A DNA stretch of 55,681 nucleotides, taken from the NCBI GenBank assembly GCA_021793405.1, contig JAJYSV010000022.1:1-55681 (forward strand), written 5' to 3'. Positions 1-9,011 of this stretch are shown here, piece after piece; the first letter of the stretch is position 1, and each line of letters opens with the position of its first letter. A program made the translations under genes and the position numbers. The notes beneath the pieces were generated by a model. That model worked only from the letters and a program-made list of their open reading frames with translations, had not been told where the DNA came from and ran no database searches. The DNA is from Acidobacteriota bacterium (GTDB lineage: Bacteria; Acidobacteriota; Terriglobia; Terriglobales; Acidobacteriaceae).

Positions 1-132
1 CCGGGCGTGGGTCCGATCACAGCGCTGGCGTTTGTGCTGACGATCGGGGATGTGGGCCGGTTCAAGCACAGCAAGCAGGTGGCCAGCTACCTGGGGTTAA
101 TTCCGCGCGAGCACTCGTCGGGCGGCATATGA
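1..132 (+). pseudogene. IS110-family transposase, C-terminal fragment
   Basis: Frame 1 reads from the window edge to a TGA at 130-132 and gives PGVGPITALAFVLTIGDVGR, then FKHSKQVASYLGLIPREHSS. This is the helix-hairpin-helix-like Transposase_20 region of IS110/IS1111 transposases. Family members continue about 60-90 residues past this motif, but here the frame ends three residues after HSS, so the copy is truncated at its 3' side. The 5' part lies outside the window. No inverted repeat can be seen. Bases 133-229 hold nothing recognisable. Confidence 0.75.
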
Positions 133-229
133 GTGCCTTCTTTGCCAGTATTGCATGCCGCGGGGTGCCCCCTATGTACCGCCGTCGTGCCAGTGGACGT
201 GGGCGGCCTCGTTCGTCGTCACGCCAGAA

Positions 230-910
230 TCACTTGCCTTTGTAATCCTGAAATAAATCCGGAAATTCCTTCTTGAGCGCCTCGATCTTTGGCCGGTCGC
301 AGATTTGGATATAAGGATTGTCAGGATTGTGCAGCGCATAATCCTGGTGATACGCCTCGGCCGTATAAAAGCCCTCAAGCGGCACCACCTGCGTCACAAT
401 CGCTTTAGGAAACACCTTCGCCGCGTCCAGTTGCGCAATGTACGCCTTGCTGATGCGCTCCTGTTCCGGGTTCGTATAGAGGATCACCGACCGGTACGAC
501 GAGCCAACATCCGGCCCTTGACGATTGAGTTCGGTCGGATCGTGCGCGACCGAGAAAAAGATGCGCAGCAGTTGCCCGTACGTAATTTTCGACGGGTCAT
601 ACACCACCCGCACCGACTCCGCGTGCCCGGTATTTTCCTGCGTCACCTGCGCGTAGGTTGCCGTGGCCGCCGATCCGCCCGCATAACCCGCCGTCGTCGC
701 CAGCACGCCTTTCACGCGTTCAAACACAGACTGCGTCCCCCAGAAACAGCCTCCCGCAAACACAGCCGTCTGCTTGCCGGGCTTCTGTGCAAGCGCTGCA
801 TCCATCTTGGCCGCAGGCACAGGCGTCTTCGCCGCGCTGCATCCCAGACAAAAAACAAACCCAATCAGAATCGTAAAGATCGTGCTGCGCCGCGCAAAAG
901 AACCGGTCAT
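230..910 (-). CDS. msrA: Peptide-methionine (S)-S-oxide reductase MsrA, lipoprotein form
   Basis: The 226-residue product carries the MsrA signature GGCFWG, with the catalytic Cys, followed by TQSVFERVKGV, GYAGG and GHAESVRVVYDP. It reduces the S epimer of methionine sulfoxide in damaged proteins. The N-terminus (about residues 1-22) is a hydrophobic signal ending in a lipobox-like FCLGC, so the enzyme is probably membrane-anchored outside the cytoplasm rather than cytosolic. I chose the ATG at 910 because GAGGAG sits six bases upstream; a longer reading frame reaches 961. It stands alone, downstream of thiE on the same strand. Family assignment is secure; export is inferred from the lipobox. 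Confidence 0.93.
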   Translation of the reverse strand: MTGSFARRSTIFTILIGFVFCLGCSAAKTPVPAAKMDAALAQKPGKQTAVFAGGCFWGTQSVFERVKGVLATTAGYAGGSAATATYAQVTQENTGHAESVRVVYDPSKITYGQLLRIFFSVAHDPTELNRQGPDVGSSYRSVILYTNPEQERISKAYIAQLDAAKVFPKAIVTQVVPLEGFYTAEAYHQDYALHNPDNPYIQICDRPKIEALKKEFPDLFQDYKGK

Positions 911-985
911 GGAAATCTCCTCGAGCGTCACCGTCAACGCCCAGCCATCAGACGCCACCACACAATTAGGTTACAGCCGGCATCG

Positions 986-1714
986 CTACACCAGTTGCTC
1001 CCACATCGATGACTTCTCCTGCAGCAGCCGAATCGCGGCAACCCCAGCAGCACCGGCACGAATGCAGTCCGCGGCGTTCTCTGCCGTCACTCCGCCCAGC
1101 GCAAACACAGGCACGGGCGCAGCCGCGCGGCACGCTGCTTGCAGCACCTCCAACCCCGTCCCAGGAAGGACCGGCGAAGCCCCTCCAGTCGCGGCCATTC
1201 CTCGCTCACGCAGCACCTTCTCAAACACCGGCGCGAACAGAATGCAGTCCGCCGATTGCCTCCGCGCCGTCTCCACTTCCTGCATCGTATGGCACGATAC
1301 GCTGATGATCGGCGGCTGCACGCGCTCGGCGGCGGCAAAAATCCTGCGCACTTCCTCCGGCGTCAATGCATCCGGACCCGCAGGCAGATGAACACCGTCC
1401 GCGCCAGCAGCCAGCGCCACGTCCGCGCGGCCATTCACCAGCAGCCGCGTCGCCCGCGGTCCCTGCCCCGTTGCTACGGATCGGACTCCGCCAGCAAAGA
1501 GCCCGTCGCCGGCAGATCGCCAACCCACCGAGCTGATGGTCATCAGCATCGCCCGCGCCAGCTCCACCTGCTCCCGCGCTGTCAGGTCCTTCTCCCGCAG
1601 TTGGATGAACGCCACCCCGCTCGCCGCCCACTCCGCCGCTAGCTCCAGCAATCGCACGCGGGCGTTCGCCTCGCTCTCCGCATACAACCGGCGATCTGTA
1701 ATGGCGTACAGCAC
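986..1714 (-). CDS. thiE: Thiamine-phosphate synthase
   Basis: A 242-residue TIM-barrel protein of the ThiE/TenI family. It couples hydroxymethylpyrimidine pyrophosphate to thiazole phosphate in thiamine synthesis. Visible signatures are FIQLREKDL near residue 36, LLVNGRADVALAAGADGVHL near 90, and the phosphate-binding ALGGVTAENAADCIRAGAAG near 210. The start is GTG, giving MLYAITDRRLY, with a purine-rich GGGAGAAGAG upstream. The FAPVFEK segment resembles the active-site loop of ThiE, but TenI-like paralogues share much of this, so the exact activity is slightly open. No TPP riboswitch was recognised upstream. Confidence 0.85.
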   Translation of the reverse strand: MLYAITDRRLYAESEANARVRLLELAAEWAASGVAFIQLREKDLTAREQVELARAMLMTISSVGWRSAGDGLFAGGVRSVATGQGPRATRLLVNGRADVALAAGADGVHLPAGPDALTPEEVRRIFAAAERVQPPIISVSCHTMQEVETARRQSADCILFAPVFEKVLRERGMAATGGASPVLPGTGLEVLQAACRAAAPVPVFALGGVTAENAADCIRAGAAGVAAIRLLQEKSSMWEQLV

Positions 1715-1902
1715 TTCTTCTCTTCTCCCGCGTCCAATCAGTGTAGGCCACGTGCCAGGATGCTTTCATCGCAAGAGCATGTGGTAGTGTCGAAAATACA
1801 ACCGGAGGCGGGCAGCCCGTCCACTCCGGACAAATTGTTGCTTGTTGCGGAGTTCAATCTATATGACCGCTGGCCCTGCGCCGGCAGAAACACCATCCGC
1901 CT

Positions 1903-3306
1903 ATGGAAACATACGATCTGCTCATCCTTGGTTCCGGCCCTGCCGGGCAACGCGCGGCAATTTCGGCCTCCAAGCTGGGCAAGCGCGTCGCTGTCATCGA
2001 ACAGCGAGAATTTGTCGGAGGCGTCAGCGTCAACACCGGCACCATCCCCAGCAAGACCTTTCGCGAGGGCGTGCTGCACCTGTCCGGCTACAATTTCCGC
2101 TCTATCTATGGCATGAATTATCGCGTCAAAGACAAGATCACCATGGCCGATCTTGCCTTCCGCGTGCAGCACGTCATCAAAACGGAAGTCGACGTGACCG
2201 AGGCGCAGCTCTCACGCAACAACGTCGAGGTGCTCACCGGCACGGCCAGCTTTGAAGACGCCACCCACATTCGAGTGACGAATTCGCGCGGCTCCAGCGT
2301 CTACGAAAGCCGAAACACTCTGATTGCCGTCGGCTCGCGCCCCGCCACCAATCCCAAAGTTCCGCTCAACGGCCGCAACATCATCAACAGCGATCAAGTT
2401 CTTTCCATGCCCGACCTGCCCAAGACGCTGATGGTGGTTGGCGGCGGCGTCATCGGCGTCGAATATACCTGCATGTTCGCCGTGCTCGGCGTGCGCGTCA
2501 TCCTTATTGAAAAACGTCCCAAGCTGCTGGAGTTTGCCGACCAGGAAATTATCGAGGCCATCAGCTATCACCTGCGTGACAGCCGCGTCACCATGCGGCT
2601 GAATGAAGAAGTGGAGAGCGTCGAAGACCTTGCCGATGGCTCCGTGGTCGCCAACACGGAAAGCAAGAAAAAGATTTCTGCCAACGCGCTGTTATACGCG
2701 GTCGGGCGTCAGGGCAATGTCGATGATCTCAATCTGGCCGCCGCTGGTTTAGAAGCCGACAAGCGCGGCCGCATCACCGTCGACGAAAATTATCGCACCA
2801 AGGTGCCGAACATTTTTGCCGCCGGGGATGTCATCGGCTTCCCCGCGCTGGCCTCCGTTTCCATGGAACAGGGACGCATCGCCGCTGCGCGCATCTTTGG
2901 CGACGACTGTGTGACGTCGAATCCAAAATATTATCCCTACGGGATTTATACGATCCCGGAAATTTCCTTCATTGGCAAAACGGAAGAGCAGTTGACCGAC
3001 GAGGATGCGCCGTATGAAGTGGGCATCGCGTACTATCGCGAGATCGCACGCGGTCAGATTCGCGGCGACAGCACCGGCCGGCTGAAGCTCATCTTCCATC
3101 GCGAGACGCGCCACCTGCTCGGCGTCCACATCATCGGCGAGGGCGCCAGCGAGCTTGTCCACATCGGCCAGACCGTCATGGCGCTGAATGCAACCATCGA
3201 CTATTTTGTCGATACGGTCTTCAACTACCCGACCCTGGCGGAGTGCTACAAAGCCGCGGCCTTCAACGGTCTGAACCGCCTCAGCAAGACGGTTGAGGAG
3301 ATCTGA
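1903..3306 (+). CDS. sthA: Soluble pyridine nucleotide transhydrogenase (SthA/UdhA)
   Basis: A 467-residue flavoprotein of the disulfide-reductase fold that equilibrates NADPH + NAD+ with NADP+ + NADH in the cytoplasm. The FAD dinucleotide motif is at residues 7-12 (GSGPAG), the NAD(P) motif near 180 (VVGGGVIGVEY), and the second FAD contact is FAAGDVIG near 305. The usual redox CxxxxC pair is replaced by Ser/Thr in GGVSVNTGTIPSKTFRE. That is the hallmark of SthA and separates it from lipoamide or mercuric reductases. It starts at ATG 1903, and the ROK gene follows after three bases, so the two are co-transcribed. Confidence 0.93.
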   Translation: METYDLLILGSGPAGQRAAISASKLGKRVAVIEQREFVGGVSVNTGTIPSKTFREGVLHLSGYNFRSIYGMNYRVKDKITMADLAFRVQHVIKTEVDVTEAQLSRNNVEVLTGTASFEDATHIRVTNSRGSSVYESRNTLIAVGSRPATNPKVPLNGRNIINSDQVLSMPDLPKTLMVVGGGVIGVEYTCMFAVLGVRVILIEKRPKLLEFADQEIIEAISYHLRDSRVTMRLNEEVESVEDLADGSVVANTESKKKISANALLYAVGRQGNVDDLNLAAAGLEADKRGRITVDENYRTKVPNIFAAGDVIGFPALASVSMEQGRIAAARIFGDDCVTSNPKYYPYGIYTIPEISFIGKTEEQLTDEDAPYEVGIAYYREIARGQIRGDSTGRLKLIFHRETRHLLGVHIIGEGASELVHIGQTVMALNATIDYFVDTVFNYPTLAECYKAAAFNGLNRLSKTVEEI

Positions 3307-3309
3307 ATC

Positions 3310-4206
3310 ATGGGAAAAAGTCTTGGCATCCACTTGACCGGACGCATCACGACGGGCGTCATCGAACAACAAAAACCTTGTTCTCGGCTGTTTCATTTTC
3401 CTGAAGATCGCGACGATGCCGATTCGCTGCTGGATATGCCGCTCGATGGCCTGATCGATTTAGTGCGCGAGGAGGCGCTGCGCGCCACCGGAGAGTGCGG
3501 TCCGATCGACGCCGTTGGCCTGGCGTTGCCGGGAATCGTGCGCGACGGCGTGGTGGAAGATTCACCCAACCTGGCCCAGTTGAAGGGCGCTCGTATGGCG
3601 AAAAAAGTGCATCGCTCCCTCAGCGATGCGGGCATTACCGCGCCTGTAACCGTGTTGAACGACGCCGCCGCCATGGCCGCTGGAGTGGCCGCCAAATACG
3701 ACCGGCTCGATCATTTCATTCGCCTGTGGGCGCTGGGCTACGGCATTGGATTTGGTCGCTACCCCTACGCACCAGGAATCTGGGAAGGAGGCCACTGCGT
3801 GGTCACGCTCGATTCGACAGAAAACTATTGCGGCTGCGGCGGGCGCGGCCACCTGGAAGGTATCATGGGCCATCGCGCCATGCGGCTGCGCTTCCTCGAC
3901 ATGGAGCCGGAAGAGGTTTTTGCCCATGCAAAAGCGGGCGATCCGCGTTGCAAGGAATTTGCGCGGCTCTGGCATCGCGGTCTCGCGGCCGCCACCGCCA
4001 ACTCCATCCATATGCAGGGGCCGGGCCGCTTCTACTACACCGGTTTCAATGTCCGCTTCCTCGACATGCAACTGCTGCAGCATTATCTGCAGCAGATGGT
4101 GACCATGAGCCCCCTACAAAATTACACCCTGGAAATAGTCCCGATGAGTGACGATCTGGCCGTCACCGGTGCCGCCATCGCCGCCTCCCAGGCCGCCGCA
4201 ACATAA
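3310..4206 (+). CDS. ROK-family protein with a degenerate nucleotide-binding motif
   Basis: A 298-residue protein of the ROK (sugar kinase/repressor) fold with no helix-turn-helix. The core retains GLALPGIVRDG, the catalytic-type VLNDAAAMAAG, GYGIGFG, and the zinc/substrate segment GGH...CGCGGRGHLEG. Two departures are visible. The N-terminal phosphate motif, usually DxGGT, reads GIHLTGR, and the third zinc cysteine is replaced by His (GRGHLE). Kinase activity is therefore doubtful. It sits 3 bp downstream of sthA, which suggests a role tied to pyridine-nucleotide or sugar metabolism, but no substrate can be named. Confidence 0.7.
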   Translation: MGKSLGIHLTGRITTGVIEQQKPCSRLFHFPEDRDDADSLLDMPLDGLIDLVREEALRATGECGPIDAVGLALPGIVRDGVVEDSPNLAQLKGARMAKKVHRSLSDAGITAPVTVLNDAAAMAAGVAAKYDRLDHFIRLWALGYGIGFGRYPYAPGIWEGGHCVVTLDSTENYCGCGGRGHLEGIMGHRAMRLRFLDMEPEEVFAHAKAGDPRCKEFARLWHRGLAAATANSIHMQGPGRFYYTGFNVRFLDMQLLQHYLQQMVTMSPLQNYTLEIVPMSDDLAVTGAAIAASQAAAT

Positions 4207-4229
4207 TCGTTAGAGCGAAATCCTGGGTG

Positions 4230-4257
4230 CCCCAGGTCTCGCTTCTGAGACCTGGGG
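4230..4257 (+). terminator. Perfect 11-bp hairpin after the sthA-ROK operon
   Basis: CCCCAGGTCTC at 4230-4240 and GAGACCTGGGG at 4247-4257 are perfect complements around a six-base loop. The hairpin follows the ROK stop by 24 bases and faces the convergent esterase gene. There is no clean T-tract. The leading TGGGTGCCCC matches other palindromes in this window, so it is also a member of a dispersed repeat family. Confidence 0.55.
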
Positions 4258-4316
4258 TTCTGTCGCAGCGCGTTCCTACGCACTGGCGCATTTCGCGGGA
4301 ACTTCCCCTCGCCCTC

Positions 4317-5630
4317 TTACTTCTTCTTCGTGAACAGACTTAGATCGATCGAATCCGCCATCGCCTCGTATCCCGCATCTTTGGGATGAAGATGGTCACC
4401 GGAATCGTATTGCGCGGCGAAATGCTGCGGATTCTGCGGGTCGCGCACGGCTTTGTCGAAGTCCGCAACACCGTCGAAGATCGGGCTGGTGCGGATCCAA
4501 TCATTCACCGCATTGCGTACCTGATTGCCCGCATCGGAATAATATCCGCAGCCCTGATACGGAGTGATCGTCGCGCCAATCACTCGGATTCCGTGTTGAT
4601 GAGCCTGCGCGGCAATCTGCGCGATGCCCGCCTCCAGCCTCTGCGTCAGATCGCCGTAGGGTTGACGATCGGCTTCAAATGTCCCTATATCGTTGATGCT
4701 TTCCAGCACGATCACATAGCGTGCGCCGCTGCGCCCAACAACGTCCCGATTGATGCGCGACACCGCATTCGGCCCGGCGCCGTCCAGCAGCACGCGATTG
4801 CCGCCGATGCCGACATTCACCACGCCCAGCACTCCCGCTTTTTTCGTGTTCGCATCCGCGGCCAGGCGTCCCGCCAGGTAGTCCGGCCAGCGATGGTTTT
4901 CGTTCACCGTGGCATAGGCCCCATCGGTGATCGAGTCTCCAATCGCAATCACAGTGGAATCTCCCGGCGCATCCACATCCACCCCGGAGACGACATACCA
5001 CGACTTCTCCGTCCAATCCTTCCCCACCAGAGTGGCCGCATCCACTTGATTGCCTGTCGCTGCGTACGAGATTTGCGCGGCATAGGAATGTTCCGTCGTC
5101 GTCATCGTGTGGTCCGGGAAATACATGCTGACCGCCAGATTGGATAACGCTGGCACGTCCAGCGTGACCGGATCGCTCACTACCTCCGCTCCGGGAGGAA
5201 TGATGACCGAATCGCTTTGGTTGAACGTCAGGGCCCGGTCCGTCCCCGCCGTTATGCCGCTTTCCTCTGCGGTTCCGTCTGGATTAACACCCGCGCTTCC
5301 GCTCGCGCCGAGTGCGACATGCGCCGCTCCCACGTGTAGCGGCTCGCTGCCGAAGCGGTTGGATAGCCACACCCGAACCTGGCTGCCGCCCACGCTGGTA
5401 TGAACGATCTCGCGCAGCGTTTGCCCGGTAATATCCCGTCCTCTGCCCGACGTCATGCCCGCGCCCCAGGTCGCAACCCATGGCGAGCGAGGCACCCCAT
5501 TCGCGGCGTAGCCAGCCGGAACAGTCCATATCAAAGTTGCCAATACAAAGGCTGAGAAGCCGACGGCTCGCCGGCACACGACGCTGCGACCGCGCCCCTG
5601 AAAATACAATAAAGTTGGAATGAAATCCAT
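4317..5630 (-). CDS. Secreted SGNH/GDSL-type hydrolase (paralogue 1)
   Basis: A 437-residue secreted esterase/lipase-like protein. A hydrophobic signal lies at about residues 20-45, then a beta-rich region (PWVATWGAG..., VRVWLSNRFG), then an SGNH domain. Block I is intact (IGDSITDG), block II is GIGGNR, and block V is SGDHLHP with the Asp/His pair. Block III reads ESINDIG, so the usual Gly of GxND is Ser. ATG 5630 was chosen because GGAGGAG lies five bases upstream. It is a tandem duplicate of the next gene (4317 and 5715 are their stops, same strand). The substrate is unknown; related enzymes act on acylated carbohydrates. Confidence 0.83.
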   Translation of the reverse strand: MDFIPTLLYFQGRGRSVVCRRAVGFSAFVLATLIWTVPAGYAANGVPRSPWVATWGAGMTSGRGRDITGQTLREIVHTSVGGSQVRVWLSNRFGSEPLHVGAAHVALGASGSAGVNPDGTAEESGITAGTDRALTFNQSDSVIIPPGAEVVSDPVTLDVPALSNLAVSMYFPDHTMTTTEHSYAAQISYAATGNQVDAATLVGKDWTEKSWYVVSGVDVDAPGDSTVIAIGDSITDGAYATVNENHRWPDYLAGRLAADANTKKAGVLGVVNVGIGGNRVLLDGAGPNAVSRINRDVVGRSGARYVIVLESINDIGTFEADRQPYGDLTQRLEAGIAQIAAQAHQHGIRVIGATITPYQGCGYYSDAGNQVRNAVNDWIRTSPIFDGVADFDKAVRDPQNPQHFAAQYDSGDHLHPKDAGYEAMADSIDLSLFTKKK

Positions 5631-5714
5631 GCGTTCTCCTCCAAAAATTTGGTCAGAAAATACAACACGCGATTCTACATGCACGAAGCCCCCGCGTTTC
5701 ATCCGAAAATCAAT

Positions 5715-7058
5715 TCAATGCCCTGCGGACCCCCCACGGGCGGCTTTCGTGAACATGTTCAGATCGATGGCATTCGCCATCGCTTGATAGCCCGCATCGT
5801 TCGGATGCAAATGGTCCCCCGAGTCATATTGCGGCAGATAACGCTGTGGATTTTCGGGATCGCGCGTCGCCTTGTCGAAGTCCACCACGCCATCAAACAC
5901 CGCGCTGGTGCGAATCCACTGGTTCACTTCCTGCCGAACTTCATCCCCCGCGGCAGAGTAGTAGAAACAATCCTTATAAGGTGTGAATGTAGCTCCGAAC
6001 ACCAGAATGCCATGCTGATGGGCCTGCATCACCAGTTGCGCCAGGCCCGATTCTATTTGCTGCGCCAGGTCGCCGTACGGTTGGTGGTCGGTGGCAAACC
6101 GTCCAATATCGTTGGTGCCCTCCAGCACAATCAAATACCGCACGCCGCTCCGCGCCAGAACGTCCCGGTTGAACCTCGACGACGCATTCGAGCCGTAACC
6201 GTCCAGCAGCACGCGATTTCCACCGATCCCAACATCCACCACTCCCAGCACTCCGGCCTTTTTCGTGTTCGCATCCGCCGCTAGACGCACCGCCAGGTCA
6301 TCGGGCCAACGATGGTTATCATTCCATGTGGAGTGAAACCCATCGACAATCGAGGCTCCCATCGCGATCACCGCGGATTCTCCAGGCGCATCCACGTCGA
6401 CGCCGGACAGAACGTACCAGTGTCTCTGTGGCCAATCTTTCCCCGCCAGATTCGCCGCATCCACTAGATTGCCTGTCGCCGCGTACGAGGTTTGCTGCGC
6501 GTCTGTGTGTTCCGTCGTCGCCATGGTGCGGTCTGGAAAATACATGCTGACCGCCAGACTCGATAATTCCGTAACATCCAGCGCGACCGGATCGCTGACC
6601 ACCTCCGCCCCAGGAGGAATCACGACCGAATCGCTCTGATTGAATGTGAGCGCGCGGTCGGTACCCGGCTCAATGCCGCTTTCATCCGCGCTTCCTTTTG
6701 GATCAGCTCCCGCACTCATACCCGCACTGACCGCAATGTGAACCGCCCCCACGTGCAGTGGCGCACGACCGAAGCGATTCGACAACCACACGCGAACCCG
6801 CTTTCCGCCAACGCTGCTGTGAACAACCTCGCGCAGTGTTTTCCCGGTTAGATCCGGCGCGCCCCCCGGCGCCGTAGCCACCATGCCCGCGCCCCAAGTC
6901 GCAACCCATGGCGAGCCCGGCGTTGCATCCGCGGCGTGTCCAGCGGCAACTGTGCACACCAAAACAGCGATCGCCAGTACAGCGAAGCCAATAGCTCGCC
7001 GACACGAGACGCGGCGATCGCGCCCCGGAAAATCGAAAGAAGAAGAAAGGAAATACAC
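5715..7058 (-). CDS. Secreted SGNH/GDSL-type hydrolase (paralogue 2)
   Basis: A 447-residue paralogue of the preceding protein, with the same signal region (RRAIGF...TVAAGHA), beta-rich N-terminal half and C-terminal SGNH domain. Here block III is canonical (EGTNDIG) and block V is SGDHLHPNDAG. Block I reads MGASIVDG, so the Asp after the first Gly of GDS is Ala while the Ser nucleophile is kept. I prefer the GTG at 7058: it aligns with the start of paralogue 1 and has GAGGAG four bases upstream. The open frame itself extends to a TTG at 7151, where it touches the stop of the RDD gene. Confidence 0.8.
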   Translation of the reverse strand: MYFLSSSFDFPGRDRRVSCRRAIGFAVLAIAVLVCTVAAGHAADATPGSPWVATWGAGMVATAPGGAPDLTGKTLREVVHSSVGGKRVRVWLSNRFGRAPLHVGAVHIAVSAGMSAGADPKGSADESGIEPGTDRALTFNQSDSVVIPPGAEVVSDPVALDVTELSSLAVSMYFPDRTMATTEHTDAQQTSYAATGNLVDAANLAGKDWPQRHWYVLSGVDVDAPGESAVIAMGASIVDGFHSTWNDNHRWPDDLAVRLAADANTKKAGVLGVVDVGIGGNRVLLDGYGSNASSRFNRDVLARSGVRYLIVLEGTNDIGRFATDHQPYGDLAQQIESGLAQLVMQAHQHGILVFGATFTPYKDCFYYSAAGDEVRQEVNQWIRTSAVFDGVVDFDKATRDPENPQRYLPQYDSGDHLHPNDAGYQAMANAIDLNMFTKAARGGSAGH

Positions 7059-7147
7059 AGCGCTCCTCAAAACGGCCTTCCGAAACAATCTACCAGCAAG
7101 CAGGCCGCAGGAGCGAGGGTTGTATTTCAGCCCGCGGAGAAACGCGT

Positions 7148-8713
7148 TCAATATTCGCGCTGATACGTGTGCGTAATGCGGTCATGCCAGCAGAGATTGT
7201 CCTCATCGACAAAACACCAGAGGAATCCTATTCCTAGCGGCAGCAACGAAAGCCACCACGCTCCGAGGCGCAGCCGCAACGCCGCTCGCGGAGGGTTCTG
7301 ATCGTCGAACGTACACAGCGCAATATGCGCGTACAACATACCCGCCGTCGCGCCGCTCAGTGAGAAGAACAGCATCTGATACAACACCCACAACGCTACG
7401 TACACCGCGCCCGCCAGTACCACGGCAGTCAGTCCCGTAGGCAAGTGAGGAGTCGCAGTTGCAAAGACTGCAAGAAATCCTAGAAAGCCGGCGGTCACCG
7501 CGGCAAAATCCACAGCGAACGCCATCACACGGCGATCGATGGAAGCCGGATCGACCATGAACGGCACGTAGTCCGCAACGCTGGTTTCAGCGCGGCGACG
7601 GTACGACGCCGGTTCCTTATCGAGCGAAATAGAAGCCCATTCCAACCCCCGAAACGTGTTTGCCGGCGGCGTCTTCGATGCCGACGACGCGACAGTCCCA
7701 GATGTCCCCCTGCGACTCTCTCCCGCCGCGCTGTACGTCACGCGATTCGCCGCGGGATGAAGCGGCGCGGATGCAGACTTGGAGCTTGGTGTGGAGATGT
7801 CGCCCGAATTTGGCGCTGCCGCTAGCGGGGCAACTTCACTCAAGACCGGATCAGTCCCGCCCTCCACCGCAGTGTCAGGCAAGCTCGGCAGCAGAATCGA
7901 GTCTTGTTCCGCTGTTGCTGAAGCCTCGGCTTCCGGTTGCACCTCAAAGATGCGGAGCTGCTCCGTTTCCTGCTCCTGAAAGAGTAGGTCCTGTTCGCCG
8001 CTGGGAACTTCCGGCAGGTGGGGTCGAGTTCGACGAGAGGAGACCAGCTCACGCGGAAATTCGATCAGCTTGGAAGGTAGCATGGCTCTCGGCTCGACCA
8101 ATGCCGACGCCAGCAAATCTTCCAGCGATGGCTCCGGTTCCAGCGCAGTCTGGTGCAGATGCATCTCTCGAGTTCGCGCCGCGAACTGCGGCATCACCGC
8201 TTTTCCAGGAATGACGGGATGCAGCGGTTGAGTGACAATGGCAGAGCCATACCGGTCCGAAAACGCTCGTTCTCCATCGCCCGACCGATTGCTGGACAGT
8301 GTCTCCGTCGAAGTCAAGAAAGGCGAGGGCTTAATGCTGACGTGCGAATCTAAATCCTGAAACAAATTCCTCGCCGACTCCTGCGCGGCTTCCGCGGCTT
8401 GCTGCAAACGCCGTTCTTCCGCAGCCTGCGCTTCCGCACGGGCGGCCGCTTCGGCTTCGGCAGCTCGCGCGGCCGCAGCCAACAAGTCACTGTACGTGGG
8501 GGCAGCGGCATACCGCGACGCAACCGCACGAGCTATTTTCGTAGCTCGCGCATTGTCCGTCGTGCGCGCCGGAGCCGGAGGTTGGACCGCTACTCGCGGA
8601 CGATGCGACCTGTATGCATCCAGACGCTCCGCCACCTCCTGTTTCCAGTCATCGCACAGGAGCTGCTGCTGGGGAACCAATGGGGACTGTGGCGCGGACA
8701 ATGCTGTACTCAC
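7148..8713 (-). CDS. RDD-family membrane protein with a long low-complexity N-terminus
   Basis: A 521-residue protein. The last 150 residues form an RDD domain: DRRVMAFAVDF, three hydrophobic spans, SGATAGMLYAHIAL, and a C-terminal FVDEDNLCWHDRITHT that matches the RDD loop. The first 370 residues are soluble, with an Ala/Glu/Arg-rich stretch near 80-115 (AAEAEAAARAEAQAAEERR, probably helical coiled coil) and then Pro/Ser-rich disorder. The start is GTG, with AGGAG eight bases upstream. RDD proteins are poorly characterised membrane proteins, some linked to ion transport. No specific function can be claimed. Confidence 0.75.
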   Translation of the reverse strand: MSTALSAPQSPLVPQQQLLCDDWKQEVAERLDAYRSHRPRVAVQPPAPARTTDNARATKIARAVASRYAAAPTYSDLLAAAARAAEAEAAARAEAQAAEERRLQQAAEAAQESARNLFQDLDSHVSIKPSPFLTSTETLSSNRSGDGERAFSDRYGSAIVTQPLHPVIPGKAVMPQFAARTREMHLHQTALEPEPSLEDLLASALVEPRAMLPSKLIEFPRELVSSRRTRPHLPEVPSGEQDLLFQEQETEQLRIFEVQPEAEASATAEQDSILLPSLPDTAVEGGTDPVLSEVAPLAAAPNSGDISTPSSKSASAPLHPAANRVTYSAAGESRRGTSGTVASSASKTPPANTFRGLEWASISLDKEPASYRRRAETSVADYVPFMVDPASIDRRVMAFAVDFAAVTAGFLGFLAVFATATPHLPTGLTAVVLAGAVYVALWVLYQMLFFSLSGATAGMLYAHIALCTFDDQNPPRAALRLRLGAWWLSLLPLGIGFLWCFVDEDNLCWHDRITHTYQREY

Positions 8714-9011
8714 CCTTTATTCTCCTATTTATAGCCCAAAAATCGGTGCAGTTTACAATAAAAAAAATTCGCTTGCGAAACTACTTCCATGGCAAACGGC
8801 AACCGTTCGCATCAGAAGCATTCCGCGCACACACGCGCACTGAATTGAGAAGAAAGTATCGCGGAGAGACTAGTAGGATTGGGCGCGCCCAAGTACAGCA
8901 CGAAAGCGACGTTGATCCAGGTTTGTCTTGTTGCCAGAGCGGCGGGTCGGAAATCGATTGGCCAGAACTTTCATCGCAGCAGGAACGTTTACACTGAAAG
9001 TGTTCCGGCCA

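Noticed and set aside
8714-8780. Promoter TTGTAA...TATAAA for the RDD gene
   Set aside because: Spacer is 18-19 bases and the -10 lies too close to the Shine-Dalgarno to be convincing.
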